Source: Plazaster borealis
Lineage: Eukaryota; Echinodermata; Asteroidea; Forcipulatida; Labidiasteridae
NCBI GenBank assembly: GCA_021014325.1
Contig: JAJGQC010000602.1
Coordinates: 406,270-470,269 of the forward strand
DNA: 64,000 nt
Direction: 5' to 3'
The notes under the pieces are model-generated. The model was given only the letters and a program-made list of their open reading frames with translations. It was not told the DNA's origin and ran no database searches. This document shows positions 11,319 to 23,381 of the stretch, one piece after another. The stretch's first letter is position 1; every line of letters starts with the position of its first letter. Both the position numbers and the translations under genes were made by a program.

Positions 11319-11728
11319 TGGCTAGTGTCTGATATAGACCCAGTAACTGGGGCGCTGTACTCGTTTTTTCGAATTTTGACATTATCGGTCATACTAGCGC
11401 CCCAGGAACAAGTCGTACCGTTCACGAGTGTTCTTCAATAATTGTCAATTGGTAACAAAAATGCCTCAGAACGACAAAAATACCCAACAAAATACCTTAA
11501 TATACGCCTGCTGTCTTCTTGATATGTCTAAGATACAACATCAGGCATTTAAATGTACTCACGATTTTGTTTGTGCTGCAAATTTACGATATTTGTGGAG
11601 TCGAAATCTTGTACAGCTCTTAGCTGTATGGGGTCAACTATCAACATTGACCTCGGCCGGCCGTGTCATCACGCAATGCGTTCTGAGTTGATCAACGACT
11701 GTTTGTTGTAAGAACACTGGTTACCGGG
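11319..11728 (+). repeat. Left arm of a ~410-bp inverted repeat (fold-back element)
   Basis: This arm is the reverse complement of 12,590-13,005 with high identity. It runs from GGCTAGTGTCTGATATAGAC to CACTGGTTACCGGG. It includes GGCCGGCC and a region that reads open in both arms but has no family resemblance. The arms are separated by about 860 bp that include an AAT microsatellite. Confidence 0.93.
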
Positions 11729-12048
11729 GAGAGAGTGCACACAGTATGGGCAACGTATTCGACGGAGCGTGTTGTGTGAAAGAATGGTTCTATACCTTTC
11801 TATTGATGACCATCTTAGTGAAAGATGATTATTGTGCTTACTTACCCATTCATTTTCGTGCCCTCCGTATTATCCTTCTTACCCGAATTGCAGTAGCCTA
11901 CATTTAATATTACTATTAGGCCTATACAAAATGGTAAATTCATAAATATGTAAACAATTTTAAACAAATCACGTTAGTAATAAATAAACAATTAAGTAGC
12001 AATAAAACACAAAAATAAAAAGGCGATGGGCCTATTATAATATATATT

Positions 12049-12073
12049 GAATAACAACAATAATAATAATAAT

Positions 12074-12123
<50 letters not shown>

Positions 12124-12190
12124 TACTATAGTAATAAAAATAATATTAATATTAATAATATTAATATTAATAATAATGATAATAATAATA
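12049..12190. repeat. AAT/AATAAT microsatellite
   Basis: Imperfect AAT repeats form the core of the spacer between the two fold-back arms. The rest of the spacer (11,729-12,589) is AT-rich with no recognised gene. Confidence 0.95.
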
Positions 12191-12589
12191 TAACACCTTA
12201 CAAAATGAATGCTTGTCGAATCTGTATTGCAAAATCACACCGAAGTGACGTTCATATTAATATTCATTTATGCATATACATTGCAGAATGACTCTCAAAT
12301 AATTGTAATTAGGTCTCTTCCAAAATTGTGTAATTAATTCCAAAAAATTCAATTGTTGATAATAAACTACGCTGCTTGGCATAATTCGGTCGATTGTTAG
12401 CAAACATTTAATCGTGTTAATAACAAATGTTGTGACCATAGTTCAACATTTTATGTAATTAAATAAGAGACCTCCCATGATTGGTTGCTATGTTTTCAAA
12501 AAATTCAACACATTTTAAAATATTTGTGTAACATTGTTAATGCTTTGCATTTATGGCTTTCCGTAATTTTCCAACCTCGGAGCGGAGCG

Positions 12590-13005
12590 CCCGGTAACCA
12601 GTGTTTTTACAACAAACAGTCGTTGATCAACTCAGAACGCATCGCGACGATGACACGGCCGGCCGAGGTCAATGTTGATAGTTGACCCCATACAGCTAAG
12701 AGCTGTACAAGATTTCGACTCCACAAAAATCGTAAATTTGCAGCACAAAACAAAATCGTGAGTACATTTAAATGCCTGATGTTGCATCTTAGACATATCA
12801 AGAAGACAGCAGGCGTATAAAAAGGTATTTTGTTGGGTATTTCTGTCGTTCTGAGGCATTTTTGTTACCAATTGACAATTATTGAAGAACACTCATGAAT
12901 GGTACGACTTGTTCCTGGGGCGCTAGTACGACCGATAATGTCAAAATTTGAAAAAACGAGTACAGCGCCCCAGTTACTGGGTCTATGTCTGATACTGATC
13001 TAGCC
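12590..13005 (-). repeat. Right arm of the ~410-bp inverted repeat
   Basis: Reverse complement of 11,319-11,728, starting at CCCGGTAACCAGTG. It ends against the left arm of the next palindrome. Confidence 0.93.
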
Positions 13006-13371
13006 CCACTTGTGTGGCCAAGGCTAGCTGAATCCTTGGCCACACGTCCGGACCATTTATTTTGCAGCTAAAAAATTACCATTTATAAACAATTATGGGG
13101 CATTCCCTATGGGCCAGTCGGTGGTTTAAACTAGCTGAATGTGTTCACCTAGCTCTTAGCTTGCCTTGAGTGTCTTGAATATTCAAACAAATAAAATTTT
13201 AAAAAGAAATTTTAAAAAAGATAATTGTGCGACTTACTCTGAACTAATTTCCTCGATGTTTACCCGGTGCAGCCATCTTGGAATTGTCCCAATCAGCATG
13301 ACGTCATCGGCCGGCCGAGCTGTGGGCGGAGTGTGAGGGTGCGAATACAATTCAATGGCGATTTTATGTGA
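13001..13371 (+). repeat. Left arm of a large palindrome
   Basis: This arm of about 371 bp begins TAGCCCCACTTGTGTGGCC and pairs with 13,487-13,866. The near-end sequence itself contains a small hairpin, GTGTGGCCAAGG...CCTTGGCCACAC. Only a few mismatches and small indels are visible between the arms. Confidence 0.95.
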
Positions 13372-13486
13372 ATTTAGCTTGGGTACTTTTTACGCGCGCT
13401 ACGTCGTACACAGTACGAAAACACACACCGTCTAGTACACTCCAGTCTGTGTTCATGTGGCACCCTCCTCCCCATATTGTAGGGGG

Positions 13487-13866
13487 TCACATAAAATCGC
13501 CATTGAATTGTATTCGCACCCTCACACTCCGCCCACAGCTGGGCCGGCCGATGACGTCATGCTGATTGGGACAATTCCAAGATGGCTGCACCGGGTAAAC
13601 ATCGAGGAAATTAGTTTGGAGTAAGTCGCGCAATTATCGTTAAAAATTTCTTTTTTAAAATTTTATTTGTTTGAATATTCAAAACACTCAAGGCAAGCTA
13701 AGAGCTAGGTGAACACATTCAGCTAGTTTAAACCACCGACTGGCCCATAGGGAATGCCCCATAATTGTTTATAAATGGTAATTTTTTAGCTGCAAAATAA
13801 ATGGTTTGGACGTGTGGCCAAGGATTCAGCTAGCCTTGGCCACACAAGTTGGGCTAATACTGACCA
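13487..13866 (-). repeat. Right arm of the large palindrome
   Basis: Reverse complement of 13,001-13,371 across a 115-bp spacer (13,372-13,486). The spacer holds GACGTAGCGCGCGT-like sequence and no gene. The 13,368-13,565 open frame is a by-product of the arm. Confidence 0.95.
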
Positions 13867-14562
13867 AGCCCCATTAATAGTGCCAATACTCTGGACTTCC
13901 TCCGATCCTTGGCCCTACGCCCGTGACCTCCAGGAGGTGACGTTTGTTTTCGAAAAGAAACTCACGTTTTTATGCCGAGATTTTTTCCCCAGTTGTCACT
14001 TATTGTAGCTCATTTGTGGACAGCACATTTAAGTCGAAAATGAGCGCGCTCGTTTTGGTGTACTGAAGAAAATCGGCGGCGTTCCTGACTTGGTTTGACT
14101 GCCCGGCATCCGTGATGTTTGCTAATGCGCTAGTCTTGGTGCAAGACGTTTCTCGTTTACCTTTCACGCAAAGCGCGGCCGACGTCCCGCTCATTCAACT
14201 CACCAATAGCGCCCGCCACGAACACCTGACTTTAGCCCATGAACCACCCGCTCACTCATGCTGAGTGATTGATAGTGATAGTGCCCTCTTTTGAATCAAC
14301 TTCCTTTTCAGCCAATGAATTACACACACACAAGTACACCAGTGACAAAATCCCAAATGACTCCGGTGGCACTGTTCATGCACAGTGACTGTTTTGAGGC
14401 ATAAGGGTCACTTAGACCATTAATATTCAGACTTTATTTCCCTTAAAAAAAACGGGAGCCAAAATTTCTGATAGTAGGACTGGAGAAACCAGTTTGTGGA
14501 CACGCTGGTGGCAGTGGCACATTAAATATTTATGACTTGATAAGATTCAATATGTTATGTGT
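13867..14562. other. No supportable gene; GC-richer segment
   Basis: The segment is somewhat richer in CG dinucleotides than its surroundings and holds short open frames only. It could be a degenerate promoter-like tract, but nothing decisive is seen. Confidence 0.4.
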
Positions 14563-14936
14563 TCAAAGGCATCGTACACGATTGGTAATTGTCAAAGACC
14601 AGTGTTCTCATTTGGTGTATCCCAACATATGCATAAAATAACAAGCCTGTGAAAAGTTGGGCGCAATTGGTCAACAAAGTTGCAAGAAAATGATGAAAGA
14701 AAAAACACCCTTGTTGTACAAATTTGTGTGCTTTCAGATAGGAATAAAAACTTCTTGCAAGACGTTTTTATTATTTTAGTGATAAATTACCTCTTTCTCA
14801 AAAACTACGTTACTTCAGAGGGAGTCGTTTCTCACAATGTTTTATACTATCAACAGCTCTCTGTTGCTTGTTACCAAGTCAGGTTTTATGCTAATACATA
14901 TTTTGAGTAATTACCAAATGTGTACGATGCCTTTGA
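14563..14936 (+). mobile_element. Family-A MITE
   Basis: Same family as 9,926-10,290, in the same orientation. The terminal TTAA reads TCAA on the left and TTGA on the right. It contains the same central AACTTCTTGCAAGA(C/A)GTT palindrome. Confidence 0.9.
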
Positions 14937-15637
14937 GGGGTTGCTAAGGCCTTCAACAAGATCAAGGAGAGCACCTAAGCACATATCCATCCAGAGCTTA
15001 TCTGACATACTTCAGAGATAGTTTAAAATGTGGACTCACCAAACCTAAACTTGTGAAAGATGGACCAGGTATAAGATTGAGAGAATTTTTATAAGCCTCG
15101 AATTACAAAGAGGCCACCCGCTGTTGCCTCGGTCTTGGCCTTGGTTCCCCTTCAAAAGTTTTCCATATATTTTAAGTTAAGATTTTCCAATGGAAGTGCC
15201 CTTTGCAAAGTAAAATATCAAAAAATCCCAAAATGGCTTTACCCTCTCAAAGTCAAAGATGAAATTCCACGCATAAGTAGCCTAGCTCCACTTAATGTCA
15301 GAAAGTTTTAATTATAAAGTTAATTGTAAATTATAAATGCTGATATTTTGCAACCCCTACCCCAACAGTTTTTGTGTTACTTGCCACTTCAGGGTTACCG
15401 CTGGACAGAGAAAATCCTCGCTAGGAAAGTTCTGCAATGATGGATGTGAGGCAATCTTTGACACTGAGACCTCTGTTTTGGTCGGGCCAGCAGCCGAGGT
15501 GGAATAGAGTCAAAGCTTAATCGGGCTGCACCTCTTGTCAATCTCATCAAAGTAGAGGTAAGTAAGTTCAGTGAAGACTTTCAGGACACTAGGTGGCAGC
15601 AGACAAAGCTATTTACCGGAGCTCTAGAACTTGCTTA
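14937..15637 (+). other. Possible decayed coding remnants
   Basis: Two short open stretches look protein-like but are unrecognised. One around 14,974-15,093 reads LSTYPSRAYLTYFRDSLKCG onward. The other around 15,514-15,640 reads LNRAAPLVNLIKVEVSKFSE onward. A strong donor-like GTAAGTAAG at 15,557 lies within the second, so it might be an exon end. Stops interrupt the intervening sequence. Confidence 0.2.
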
Positions 15638-16016
15638 TTAAAGGGTCTGTATACGTTTGGTAATTATACTCATAAAATTAATGGCAATAAAAACTGACTT
15701 GGTAAGAAGTACAGCAGCTTCTGATAGTATTCAAAGCATTTTTAGAAACATTTCACTTTGAAGTAATGTGTTTATGAAAAAAGATATCAGTTTTTCCCCA
15801 AACGAATTGAAACTGAGAAGCGTCTCTGTCAGTGATTTCGAGGCCATCGAGGCATTGGCATAGGGCACCGACGGCAATTGCCGTTGGTGCTGTCGGTAAT
15901 TTCGAGGCCTGTGCTACCATCATTTGAAGTGAAATTTTCACAGGATAGTTTTATATCTACAACTATATAGGATTGAAACAAACAGTGGGTTCCAATTACC
16001 AAACAGATACAATCCC
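15638..16016. mobile_element. Family-B MITE (TTAAAGGGTCTGTATACG), decayed right end
   Basis: The left end TTAAAGGGTCTGTATACGTT matches the family seen at 23,382 and 63,439. The right end reads CCAAACAGATACAATCCC and lacks the terminal TTAA. The interior carries the family's GGTAAGAAGTACAGCAGCTT segment. Confidence 0.8.
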
Positions 16017-16244
16017 ATATGGAAAGGTTTGCGGTGACACCATGTACATGTAATAATCTCTCTATGTGAGTTGGGGGTGGTTCTGAAAAGAACCGTTGGT
16101 TTCAACTCGACGTTTCGATCAGTATACTCTGATCGTCTTCTGGAGAAAGCTTACTTAGATACAATCCCATTAAAGCAGTGTTTTTGTATTTACTGTTGGA
16201 TGGATTTACAGCCAAACAGTTCATCCAGTCCAGATATACTAGCT

Positions 16245-16617
16245 TTAAAGGCATCGTACACGTTTGGTAATTACTCAAAATATATATCAGCATAAAACCT
16301 GACTTGGTAACAAGCAACAGAGAGCTGTTGATAGTATAAAACATTGTGAGAAATGACTCCCTCTGAAGTAACGTAGTTTTTGAGAAAGAGGTAATTTCTC
16401 ACTAAAATAATAAAAACTTCTTGCAAGAAGTTTTTATTCCTATCTGAAAGCACACAAATTTGTACAACAAGGGTGTTTTTCTTTCATCATTTTCTTGCAA
16501 CTTCGATGACCAATTGAGCCCAAATTTTCACAGGCTTGTTATTTTGTGCATATGTTGGGATACACCAAATGAGAACACTGTTCTTTGACAATTACCAAAC
16601 GTGTACTATGCCTTTAA
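16245..16617 (-). mobile_element. Family-A MITE, inverted orientation
   Basis: This is the reverse complement of the 9,926 copy, with both ends reading TTAAAGGCAT / (C)TATGCCTTTAA. The central palindrome around AACTTCTTGCAAGAAGTT is intact. Confidence 0.9.
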
Positions 16618-16946
16618 AGGTAGGGTCATACTTGGTAATGAACTTGAATTTCTTTTGTAATTTCCATCAGAAAGCCTATTATTTTGTTAGGCCTATAAAT
16701 ACGGTAATGGTAGTAAGCATCCTGCAAAATGATTTGGTCTGAAGTGCCCCCCCCCATTGATTAGAATTCAATAAAAGTATGTTGAAAAGTCACCTTGAAG
16801 CAATATTTGGAGATTCAGTTTTGTGCTGCTCTCACAAGTAGACAATGTATTCAGCTGAAACTTTTATAGGTGACTTTTATTGTCTCTTTCTTGATAATTT
16901 GGCCTATAAATCAGCATTACGTTGACAAAAAAACAATATATGACCC

Positions 16947-17259
16947 TGGTGACAGCTCTATAATTGGTTTCACACCTTTTCCTGTTCTGACACTATGTTC
17001 CGACACCCGTATTTTCCTGTTCCTAAGCCTAACCTTAATACTAACCCTAACATTAATACTAACCCCAGACCTAACCCTGACCCCAACCCTAACCCCAACC
17101 CCAACCCCAACCCCAACCCCAACCCCAACCCCAACCCCAACCCCAACCCCAACCCCAACCCCAACCCCAACCCCAACCCCAACTCCAACCCCAACCCCAA
17201 CCCCAACCCCAACCCCAACCCCAACCCCAACTCCAACCCCAACCCCGACCCCAACCCCA

Positions 17260-17324
<65 letters not shown>

Positions 17325-17865
17325 AACCCCAACCCCAACTCCAACCCTACTCCTAACCCTAGCCCTAACCCTAACCCTAACCCTAACCCTAACCCTAACC
17401 CTAACCCTAACCCTAACCCTAACCCTAACCCTAACCCTAACCCTAACCCTAACCCTAACCCTAACCCTAACCCTAACCCTAACCCTAACCCTAACCCCAA
17501 CCCCAACCCCAACCCCAACCCCAACCCCAACCCCAACCCCAACCCCAACCCCAACCCCAACCCCAACCCCAACCCCAACCCCAACCCCAACCCCAACCCT
17601 AACCCTAACCCTAACCCTAACCCTAACCCTAACCCTAACCCTAACCCTAACCCTAACCCTAACCCCTAACCCTAACCCTAACCCTAACCCTAACCCTAAC
17701 CCTAACCCTAACCCTAATCCTAACCCTAACCCTAACCCTAACCCTAACCCTAACCCTAATCCTAATCCTAACCCTAACCCTAAACCTAAACCTAGCGTGT
17801 ACACATGTACATCATTAGGGGGTTTTCGGAACCTTGGGTTTTTGGAACATTGGGGTATAGGTGTA
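16947..17865. mobile_element. Element carrying a telomere-like hexamer array (copy 1)
   Basis: Begins TGGTGACAGCTCTATAATTG, runs through TATGTTCCGACACCC, then an array of CCCTAA, CCCCAA and CCCCGA hexamers (about 17,035-17,797), and ends with TTCGGAACC and GGAACATTGGGGTATAG. It is preceded by TGACCC (16,941-16,946) and followed by TGACCC (17,866-17,871). The CCCTAA blocks equal the animal telomere repeat (TTAGGG). The long Pro/Asn/Thr-Pro and Val-Gly frames here are artefacts of hexamer periodicity. Confidence 0.75.
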
Positions 17866-17871
17866 TGACCC

Positions 17872-18112
17872 TGGTGACTGCTCTATACTCCAACACCCCT
17901 CTGTTACAGCAACCCAAGGTTAAAAAAAAACCTAATGATAGGTTAGGGTTAGGGTTAGGTTTAGGGTTAGGGTTAGGGTCAAGGTTAGGTTTGGGGTTAA
18001 GGTTAGGTCTAGGGTTAGTATTAATGTTAGGGTGAGTATTAAGGTTAGGCTTAGGAACAGGAAAATACGGGTGTCGGAACATAGTGTCAGAACAGGAAAA
18101 GGTGTGAAACCG
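17872..18112. mobile_element. Element carrying a telomere-like hexamer array (copy 2)
   Basis: Begins TGGTGACTGCTCTATACTCC, carries a short TTAGGG-type array (about 17,939-18,048) and ends with GTGTCGGAACATAGTGTCAG and a short tail. It is flanked by TGACCC on both sides (17,866 and 18,113). The right part is an inverted copy of the left part of copy 1 over about 130 bp. Confidence 0.75.
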
Positions 18113-18640
18113 TGACCCCTTTAAAGTGTGTGTTTGTACCCCCAAAACCATTGTTTACATTTTTAGCTGATTACCTTCCTCATTCTTGCACGACTGTCAA
18201 ATTCACTTGTCAGCGAGACACCATATATGATCAGTTTTGTTTGAGTAGCCATAGTGGTTCTGAGAAGAGCTGGTTTGTACTTTGACCAGTTCTCTTGGGT
18301 CATCTTCTGGAGTATAACTGATGTAAATATTCTTCTCTTCTTGCATTTTAGGAAACCGAGTTGGGAGAGACACTCTGCCTGAATGGACTGAAAGAATGAA
18401 ATCAAGGCTGAGTATTAGAAACCTGCTTTGTTTTTGTTTTTGGGGGGTGTCACTTAATGGTCACTTGGATATACCTCTGTGGATTCCACTGACATATTTC
18501 AATTTTATTTTTAGATTTTATGTGAATTATACATGTTTTACACTCTATAAGTATTTGAAGACCACCCCCTAAAAATAAATAAATTGCCATTGCTTATTTT
18601 GATTGCTACAATTAAAAAAGCCTATGAACACTTCCTGACA
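18113..18640. other. No supportable gene
   Basis: Ordinary AT-rich sequence. Reading 18,163-18,405 on the minus strand gives an 80-residue frame without recognisable features. Confidence 0.4.
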
Positions 18641-18769
18641 AAACATGAACAGGTTTAACCAAAGCCCCCAAAAAAAAAAAAAAGTTTGTTTCACCATCCA
18701 ACCTCCCATACTAGAAAATCAAGCATCCATCGACCCTTATAATTTTGAACACAAACTATGGCAAAAATA

Positions 18770-19660
18770 TCGCCTACCTACCCTCCCTACTTTTTTCCAG
18801 TGTGATAGGAAACAAGGCAATCATTTTGTTTGGCCCAACTGTGATAACAAACCATGTTGGCCACTTACCTACCCAATTTCTTTTTTCCAACTGTTATACT
18901 CGACCTTTTTTCAGTGTTGGAGGAAACACGACACATGACTATATTTTTGTTTGGCCAAACTTTGATGAAAAAACGAAGATGTTGCCCACCTGTTTGTACT
19001 TTCCCATTTTTTCAGTGTAATATATAATATGGCTATCTATTTGTTTGGCCCAAATGTGTATAAAAAACATGTTGCCACCTACCTTCTTACCCATTTTGTG
19101 TTCAGTGTAATGGAAAACGTGACTTTATTTTTGTTTGGCCAATCTATTCAATTAGTGTATTTATAGGAAACATGGCTACCTTTTGTTTGGCCCAACTGTG
19201 GAAAAAACATGTTGCCCACCCACCTAACTCCCCATTTTGCAGTGTTATGGTAAACATGACTATTTTTTTATTTGGCCGGCCAAACTTTGAAAAAAAGAAA
19301 AAGAGATGTTGCCCACCTGTGTACTAACCTATTTTATCAGTGTAATGGAAACATTGCTATCTTTTTATTTGGCCCAACTGTGAGTAAAAAACATAGTGCC
19401 CACCTACCTACCAGACCATTTTTTCAGTGTAATGGGAAACATGAATTTGTTTTGTGTGGCCCAACTGTTAAAAAAAAAGATGTTGCCCACCTGTTACCCA
19501 TATTTAGTGTAATTGGAAACATGATTATATACCTGTTTGGCCCAACTGAAGAAAAACAATATAAAGTGGCCAACCTTTTTTACCATACCCCTCTTTTTCG
19601 GTGTAATAGGAAATGTGGCTATCTCTTTGTTTGGCCCAACTGTGAATAAAAACATGTTGC
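18770..19660. repeat. Degenerate ~90-bp minisatellite
   Basis: The motif TTTGGCCCAACTGTG followed by a short A-run, ATGTTGCCCACCT and CAGTGTAATGGAAACATG recurs about ten times with spacing of roughly 80-120 bp. Units are diverged and vary in length. Open frames across it are by-products. Confidence 0.88.
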
Positions 19661-20655
19661 TCACCTCTAAGGGGCCATTCAGAATAATCAATGTTAAAAA
19701 AATTAGATGTTTAAATATTGAATGGCTTCATAATATAATCTATACACTGAAGGACAAAGTAATGCCTCAAGTGAACCACATATTTTAGATCAAAGGTCTC
19801 CAACATCAGTCGTTTTCAATGGTTTTTCCTTTAAGCCCATATTTTCACAGGTTTGTTATTTCATGTATATGGTTGATCTCACAAAATATTAAACTGTCTG
19901 CGACTATTTTGTCAGCTCTACCAATCCTGTAGTACCTTAAATACAAATTTTTGTAGAATTAGAAATCTGAGGATTTAAGTTAAGATTATAAAGCATGGCA
20001 CTCAACCGAAAGGAAAGAGATATTTTTAACAATGTCTAAATTGATGGTCTTTTATTGATTTCACTTTTGTTGTGAGTATTCATCAGCCGAGTAAGGTAGA
20101 GCCATCTTGTTGTTCTGTTAATTAATGTCATGTAACCAAAACGAGGCTAGAAGGAAAAAAACTCTCTGGCCTCTCTATGGTAATATAATGAGCCATCCTT
20201 GTGATTGTCTTATTAAAATATTTTATTTTGGAGTTTTATCTCTTAATTTATTTATTTCAGCTTTTAAAATAATTTGTCTCAGAGTATTAAAATTGTTGTT
20301 GCATATTTTGACAAATAATTTGTAATAGAATGTGCCTATATTATAAGAAATATAAGTATTATTTATGTTTCAATAAAAATGTGAGAGTATGAATTTAATA
20401 TACTTGCACCATGTGTTCTTGCTTAAATGTTGTCTTTGTTTTTAGAAATAAATTACAATGGTCGGTCAAAATGGTTGGGCTTGATTAAGGGCTATGAAAG
20501 GGTAAACTTTATGACACAAAATCAGACTCCTTAAATAACTTATTGGCAAAAACGCTTTTTTTATCTCATCAAAAACAGCAAAAACTTTTATTTAAAACCC
20601 ATTTTTCATTTCATCTCATCAAAACACGAAACACAATTTTATTTAATATTTACAT
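19661..20655. other. No supportable gene
   Basis: AT-rich. A partial family-A/B-like MITE remnant (ATTTTCACAGGTTTGTTATT) is near 19,842-19,930. Nothing else is recognised. Confidence 0.4.
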
Positions 20656-20762
20656 GCGTTAGACATACGTTACTGTGCGTTAGACATACGTTACTGTACG
20701 TTAGACATACGTTACTGTACGTTAGACATACGTTACTGTATGTTACTATACGTTACTATACT
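20656..20762. repeat. 21-bp tandem repeat
   Basis: Four near-identical copies of GCGTTAGACATACGTTACTGT (second base variable), followed by shortened TGTTACTATACG-type remnants. Confidence 0.95.
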
Positions 20763-20818
20763 GTACACAACACGTGGTTCTAATATTCATCAAGTTCACA
20801 AAGAATGATTTAGCACAG

Positions 20819-20895
20819 ACTAGCGGTGGCCGAGCGGATAAGGCCACGGGAACGTGAAGTCAAGGTAAGTGGTTCGAGTCCCGGGCAGAGACAAG
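20819..20895 (+). repeat. tRNA-derived SINE head or tRNA-like pseudogene
   Basis: GCGGTGGCCGAGCGGATAAG resembles an A-box of a Leu/Ser-type tRNA, and GGTTCGAGTCCCGGG is a good B-box. The distance and the absence of a credible anticodon arm argue against a functional tRNA. Downstream repeats of AAGGTAAGTGAAAT and a purine-rich GAGG tract (20,935-21,070) ending in an A-run look like a SINE body and tail. Confidence 0.6.
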
Positions 20896-21129
20896 GTAAG
20901 TGAAATAAAGGTAAGTGAAATAAAGGTGTTACAGGTGAACGGCGCACGAGGAGGAGACGTGGACAAGCGGCAGAGAAGGTAGGTCGGAGGCGAGGCCACG
21001 AGGAGGGGACGACACCGAGAGGATAGGGGAGGGAGGTGGTGGAGGAGGAGAGGAAGAAGGGGAAGGCAAATTTTTTTTGACAAAAAAAAAAAAAAAAAAA
21101 ATCAAAATATTCCCAAAAAGGAAAATTTA

Positions 21130-21265
21130 CGGTCTTTCAATTTTTAAAATCGCCTGAAACGTACGCTCGTTAATTTATTTCATTTTCGTTCATGAAAATT
21201 TTTTTCTAAAAATTTTTTTCGGTCTTTCAATTTTTTAAAATCGCTTGAAACGTACGCTCGTTAAT
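21130..21265. repeat. Short direct duplication
   Basis: GGTCTTTCAATTTTTAAAAT through AACGTACGCTCGTTAATTT occurs twice, at about 21,131-21,175 and 21,220-21,268. The second copy has one extra T and one C-to-T change. Confidence 0.9.
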
Positions 21266-21269
21266 TTTT

Positions 21270-22112
21270 TTCCAAACTAGTAAAAAAAAAATAACGCAAA
21301 AAGTCGCGAAATTCCTAAATTTTAATCATTAAAACGCCCTTAAAATACTGCTAAACGTCTTCACACTGCGTACATCGATCTAATACATAAAATCAAATTA
21401 TTCTCTAAAAGATTGAACTTCAAAAGTACTATTTAACTCGAAAAACGGCCTTTAAATGTGGTTTAATTGTGTTAAACAATGTTTATGTACAAAGGTGCTA
21501 CATAACAATAACAGAGTAAAACAAGTTACGCATTTTGGTACATCATGAAACATTTTGGCGACTTCGTGACTTAAAATCCACCAATTCTAAGACAAGTCAT
21601 TCAATTTACGTTTTTATCTCTTAAAAACAAGTCATTTCAACATAAAAACTCTGAAAACGAACACATGTATTACTATTATACGTAAATTTCACAACAAATA
21701 ATAAAGGAAAATAGTCAGGCACTCATCACTGAGACTATAGCTGTATCAGTACTTAGAGACTGGGAACTAGACAATGACGGCTGCCGTTTGACATTTCCTG
21801 AGCATTTTAGATTCACTAATCTTTGAACATCTAAAACTTCACCAATAGAATTCTATCTGATTAATTGACAAGATCCAGCAACGTCACAATTATCACAGAC
21901 AAAATAAGTAGCCAAGTTGTGTAAACTATAAACAGTGGTGTACCAGTGATTGGGGGGGTGGCAAGTGGGGGCAAAGACATAATCTGGGAGAATATCTAAA
22001 GTATCGAATCATTCATTTTGCAATATTTTTCTGTCTCATTTTGGGGAAAGGTCCCTCTGGTTACGCCACTAATTTTAAACTATGAGATCCTAACTTCTTA
22101 ACTCAACATTTC
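21270..22112. other. No supportable gene
   Basis: AT-rich unique sequence. A G-run at about 21,950-21,958 is the only notable feature. Confidence 0.4.
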
Positions 22113-22400
22113 CAGTGGCGAATTTCATAGCTGTGCTTAACGGTAAGCAAATTTCCATGCTAACTATAGCAGAAAATTTGCTAAAGCGTAAGAGTATTTC
22201 ATAGGTTAGCAAGAAAATTAGGCGGCCGGCTAGCGTGTTGTCCATGGATTTGCATTATTTCGTCATCCATTTTCATACAGTAAGCACCGGAAGGTTAGCA
22301 TGCCCTTTGTGTGCTTACGGTTAGCAGCGCTGTATGAAATGGAAACTCGCGCAGTAAGCACAAAATCAGCCGTTAAGCAGCTCTACAAAATTGGGCCCTG
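22113..22400. mobile_element. MITE with CAG...CTG ends
   Basis: The left end, CAGTGGCGAATTTCATAGCT then TGCTTAACGGTAAGC, and the right end, GCCGTTAAGCAGCTCTACAA then GGGCCCTG, are imperfect inverted repeats. GGTTAGCA/TGCTTACGG motifs repeat inside. The CAG/CTG termini suggest a hAT-type element, but no clear 8-bp target duplication is visible. Confidence 0.6.
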
Positions 22401-22993
22401 GCCAACACTTCTCCATACAGCAAACGCCCCAAGACAAGGACACTGTAAGATTTTAAATGGCAGTCATCAACAACAAAAACTGATGCCTTGCAATCTGAAA
22501 GTTCACTGAGTATTAAGTTTCAGATAATGAATTATGTCTGAAATATTGTTATAGTCGAGCAATACTCTTTGAAGACCCTACAGATCATTGTTGCTTGTAA
22601 TTTGATTGCCACAATCAATATAAGCCCGATATGAAAGTGTTTACACTAAAATTCAACCACCTATTTTGACATCAATTTCAAAGTTGGTTGTTTGCTGTGT
22701 TGACTGAAATAGGAGGACGGGAATGAATTTACTCTTCCAAAAAACAATGGTGTTCCAACAACTTGACATTGGTGATCATTCAATTTTAGTTTAAGATTAC
22801 TAAATAATACATTCACAGTCTCTGATCTCTGCTGATGTTACAAAATAGGCAATAAGCATGCGTATGAATAGGATAAATGCTTACTGATGATCAAAAAGAC
22901 TGATCATCTTATAATCTGAAATCATTTGGTGTTGAAAAAAGAACAGGCACCCGAACAAACATATTGACAATTGACATAGGGAGAGCCAACAAA

Positions 22994-23089
22994 GGGCTAG
23001 ATAGCTCATTTGGTACGCTAATCCAGAGGTCATTGGTTCAGATCCCGCTCTGGTAAATTTGTCTTTGTTCAACCCCAAATTATTTCAAA
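22994..23089 (+). repeat. tRNA-derived SINE copy
   Basis: Head GGGCTAGATAGCTCATTTGG, B-box-like GGTTCAGATCCC and tail TTTGTTCAACCCCAAATTA. This is the plus-strand sister of the copy at 4,850-4,950. Confidence 0.75.
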
Positions 23090-23381
23090 TTTACCATGTC
23101 AGTCTCCCTTGTGGTTGACTATACTTGACATAATCTGAAATTGTTAACTTGATACCACCAATTGATACAATTGTTCCTCACACTCAACTTCTTCTTTAGA
23201 TGTGCCGATGAAATAAGCATGAATGGTACAACATATTAGGACTGAAAATATAATGTTATTCATTGTTTACTAATTTCCTGCCATTTTTTTACGATTGAGC
23301 TGGGATGGTGTGTTTATCTAAACTAGAGGAACTATGTGATCTTCTACAAAGCTGAGTCACACTGTCATACCTGTGAGCCAA

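Noticed and set aside
16870..17868. Open frames of 208-332 residues (Pro-Thr, Pro-Asn, Val-Gly, Leu-Gly repeats) on both strands
   Set aside because: They come from hexamer repeats divisible by three, so all frames stay open. Nothing flanking them looks like a gene.
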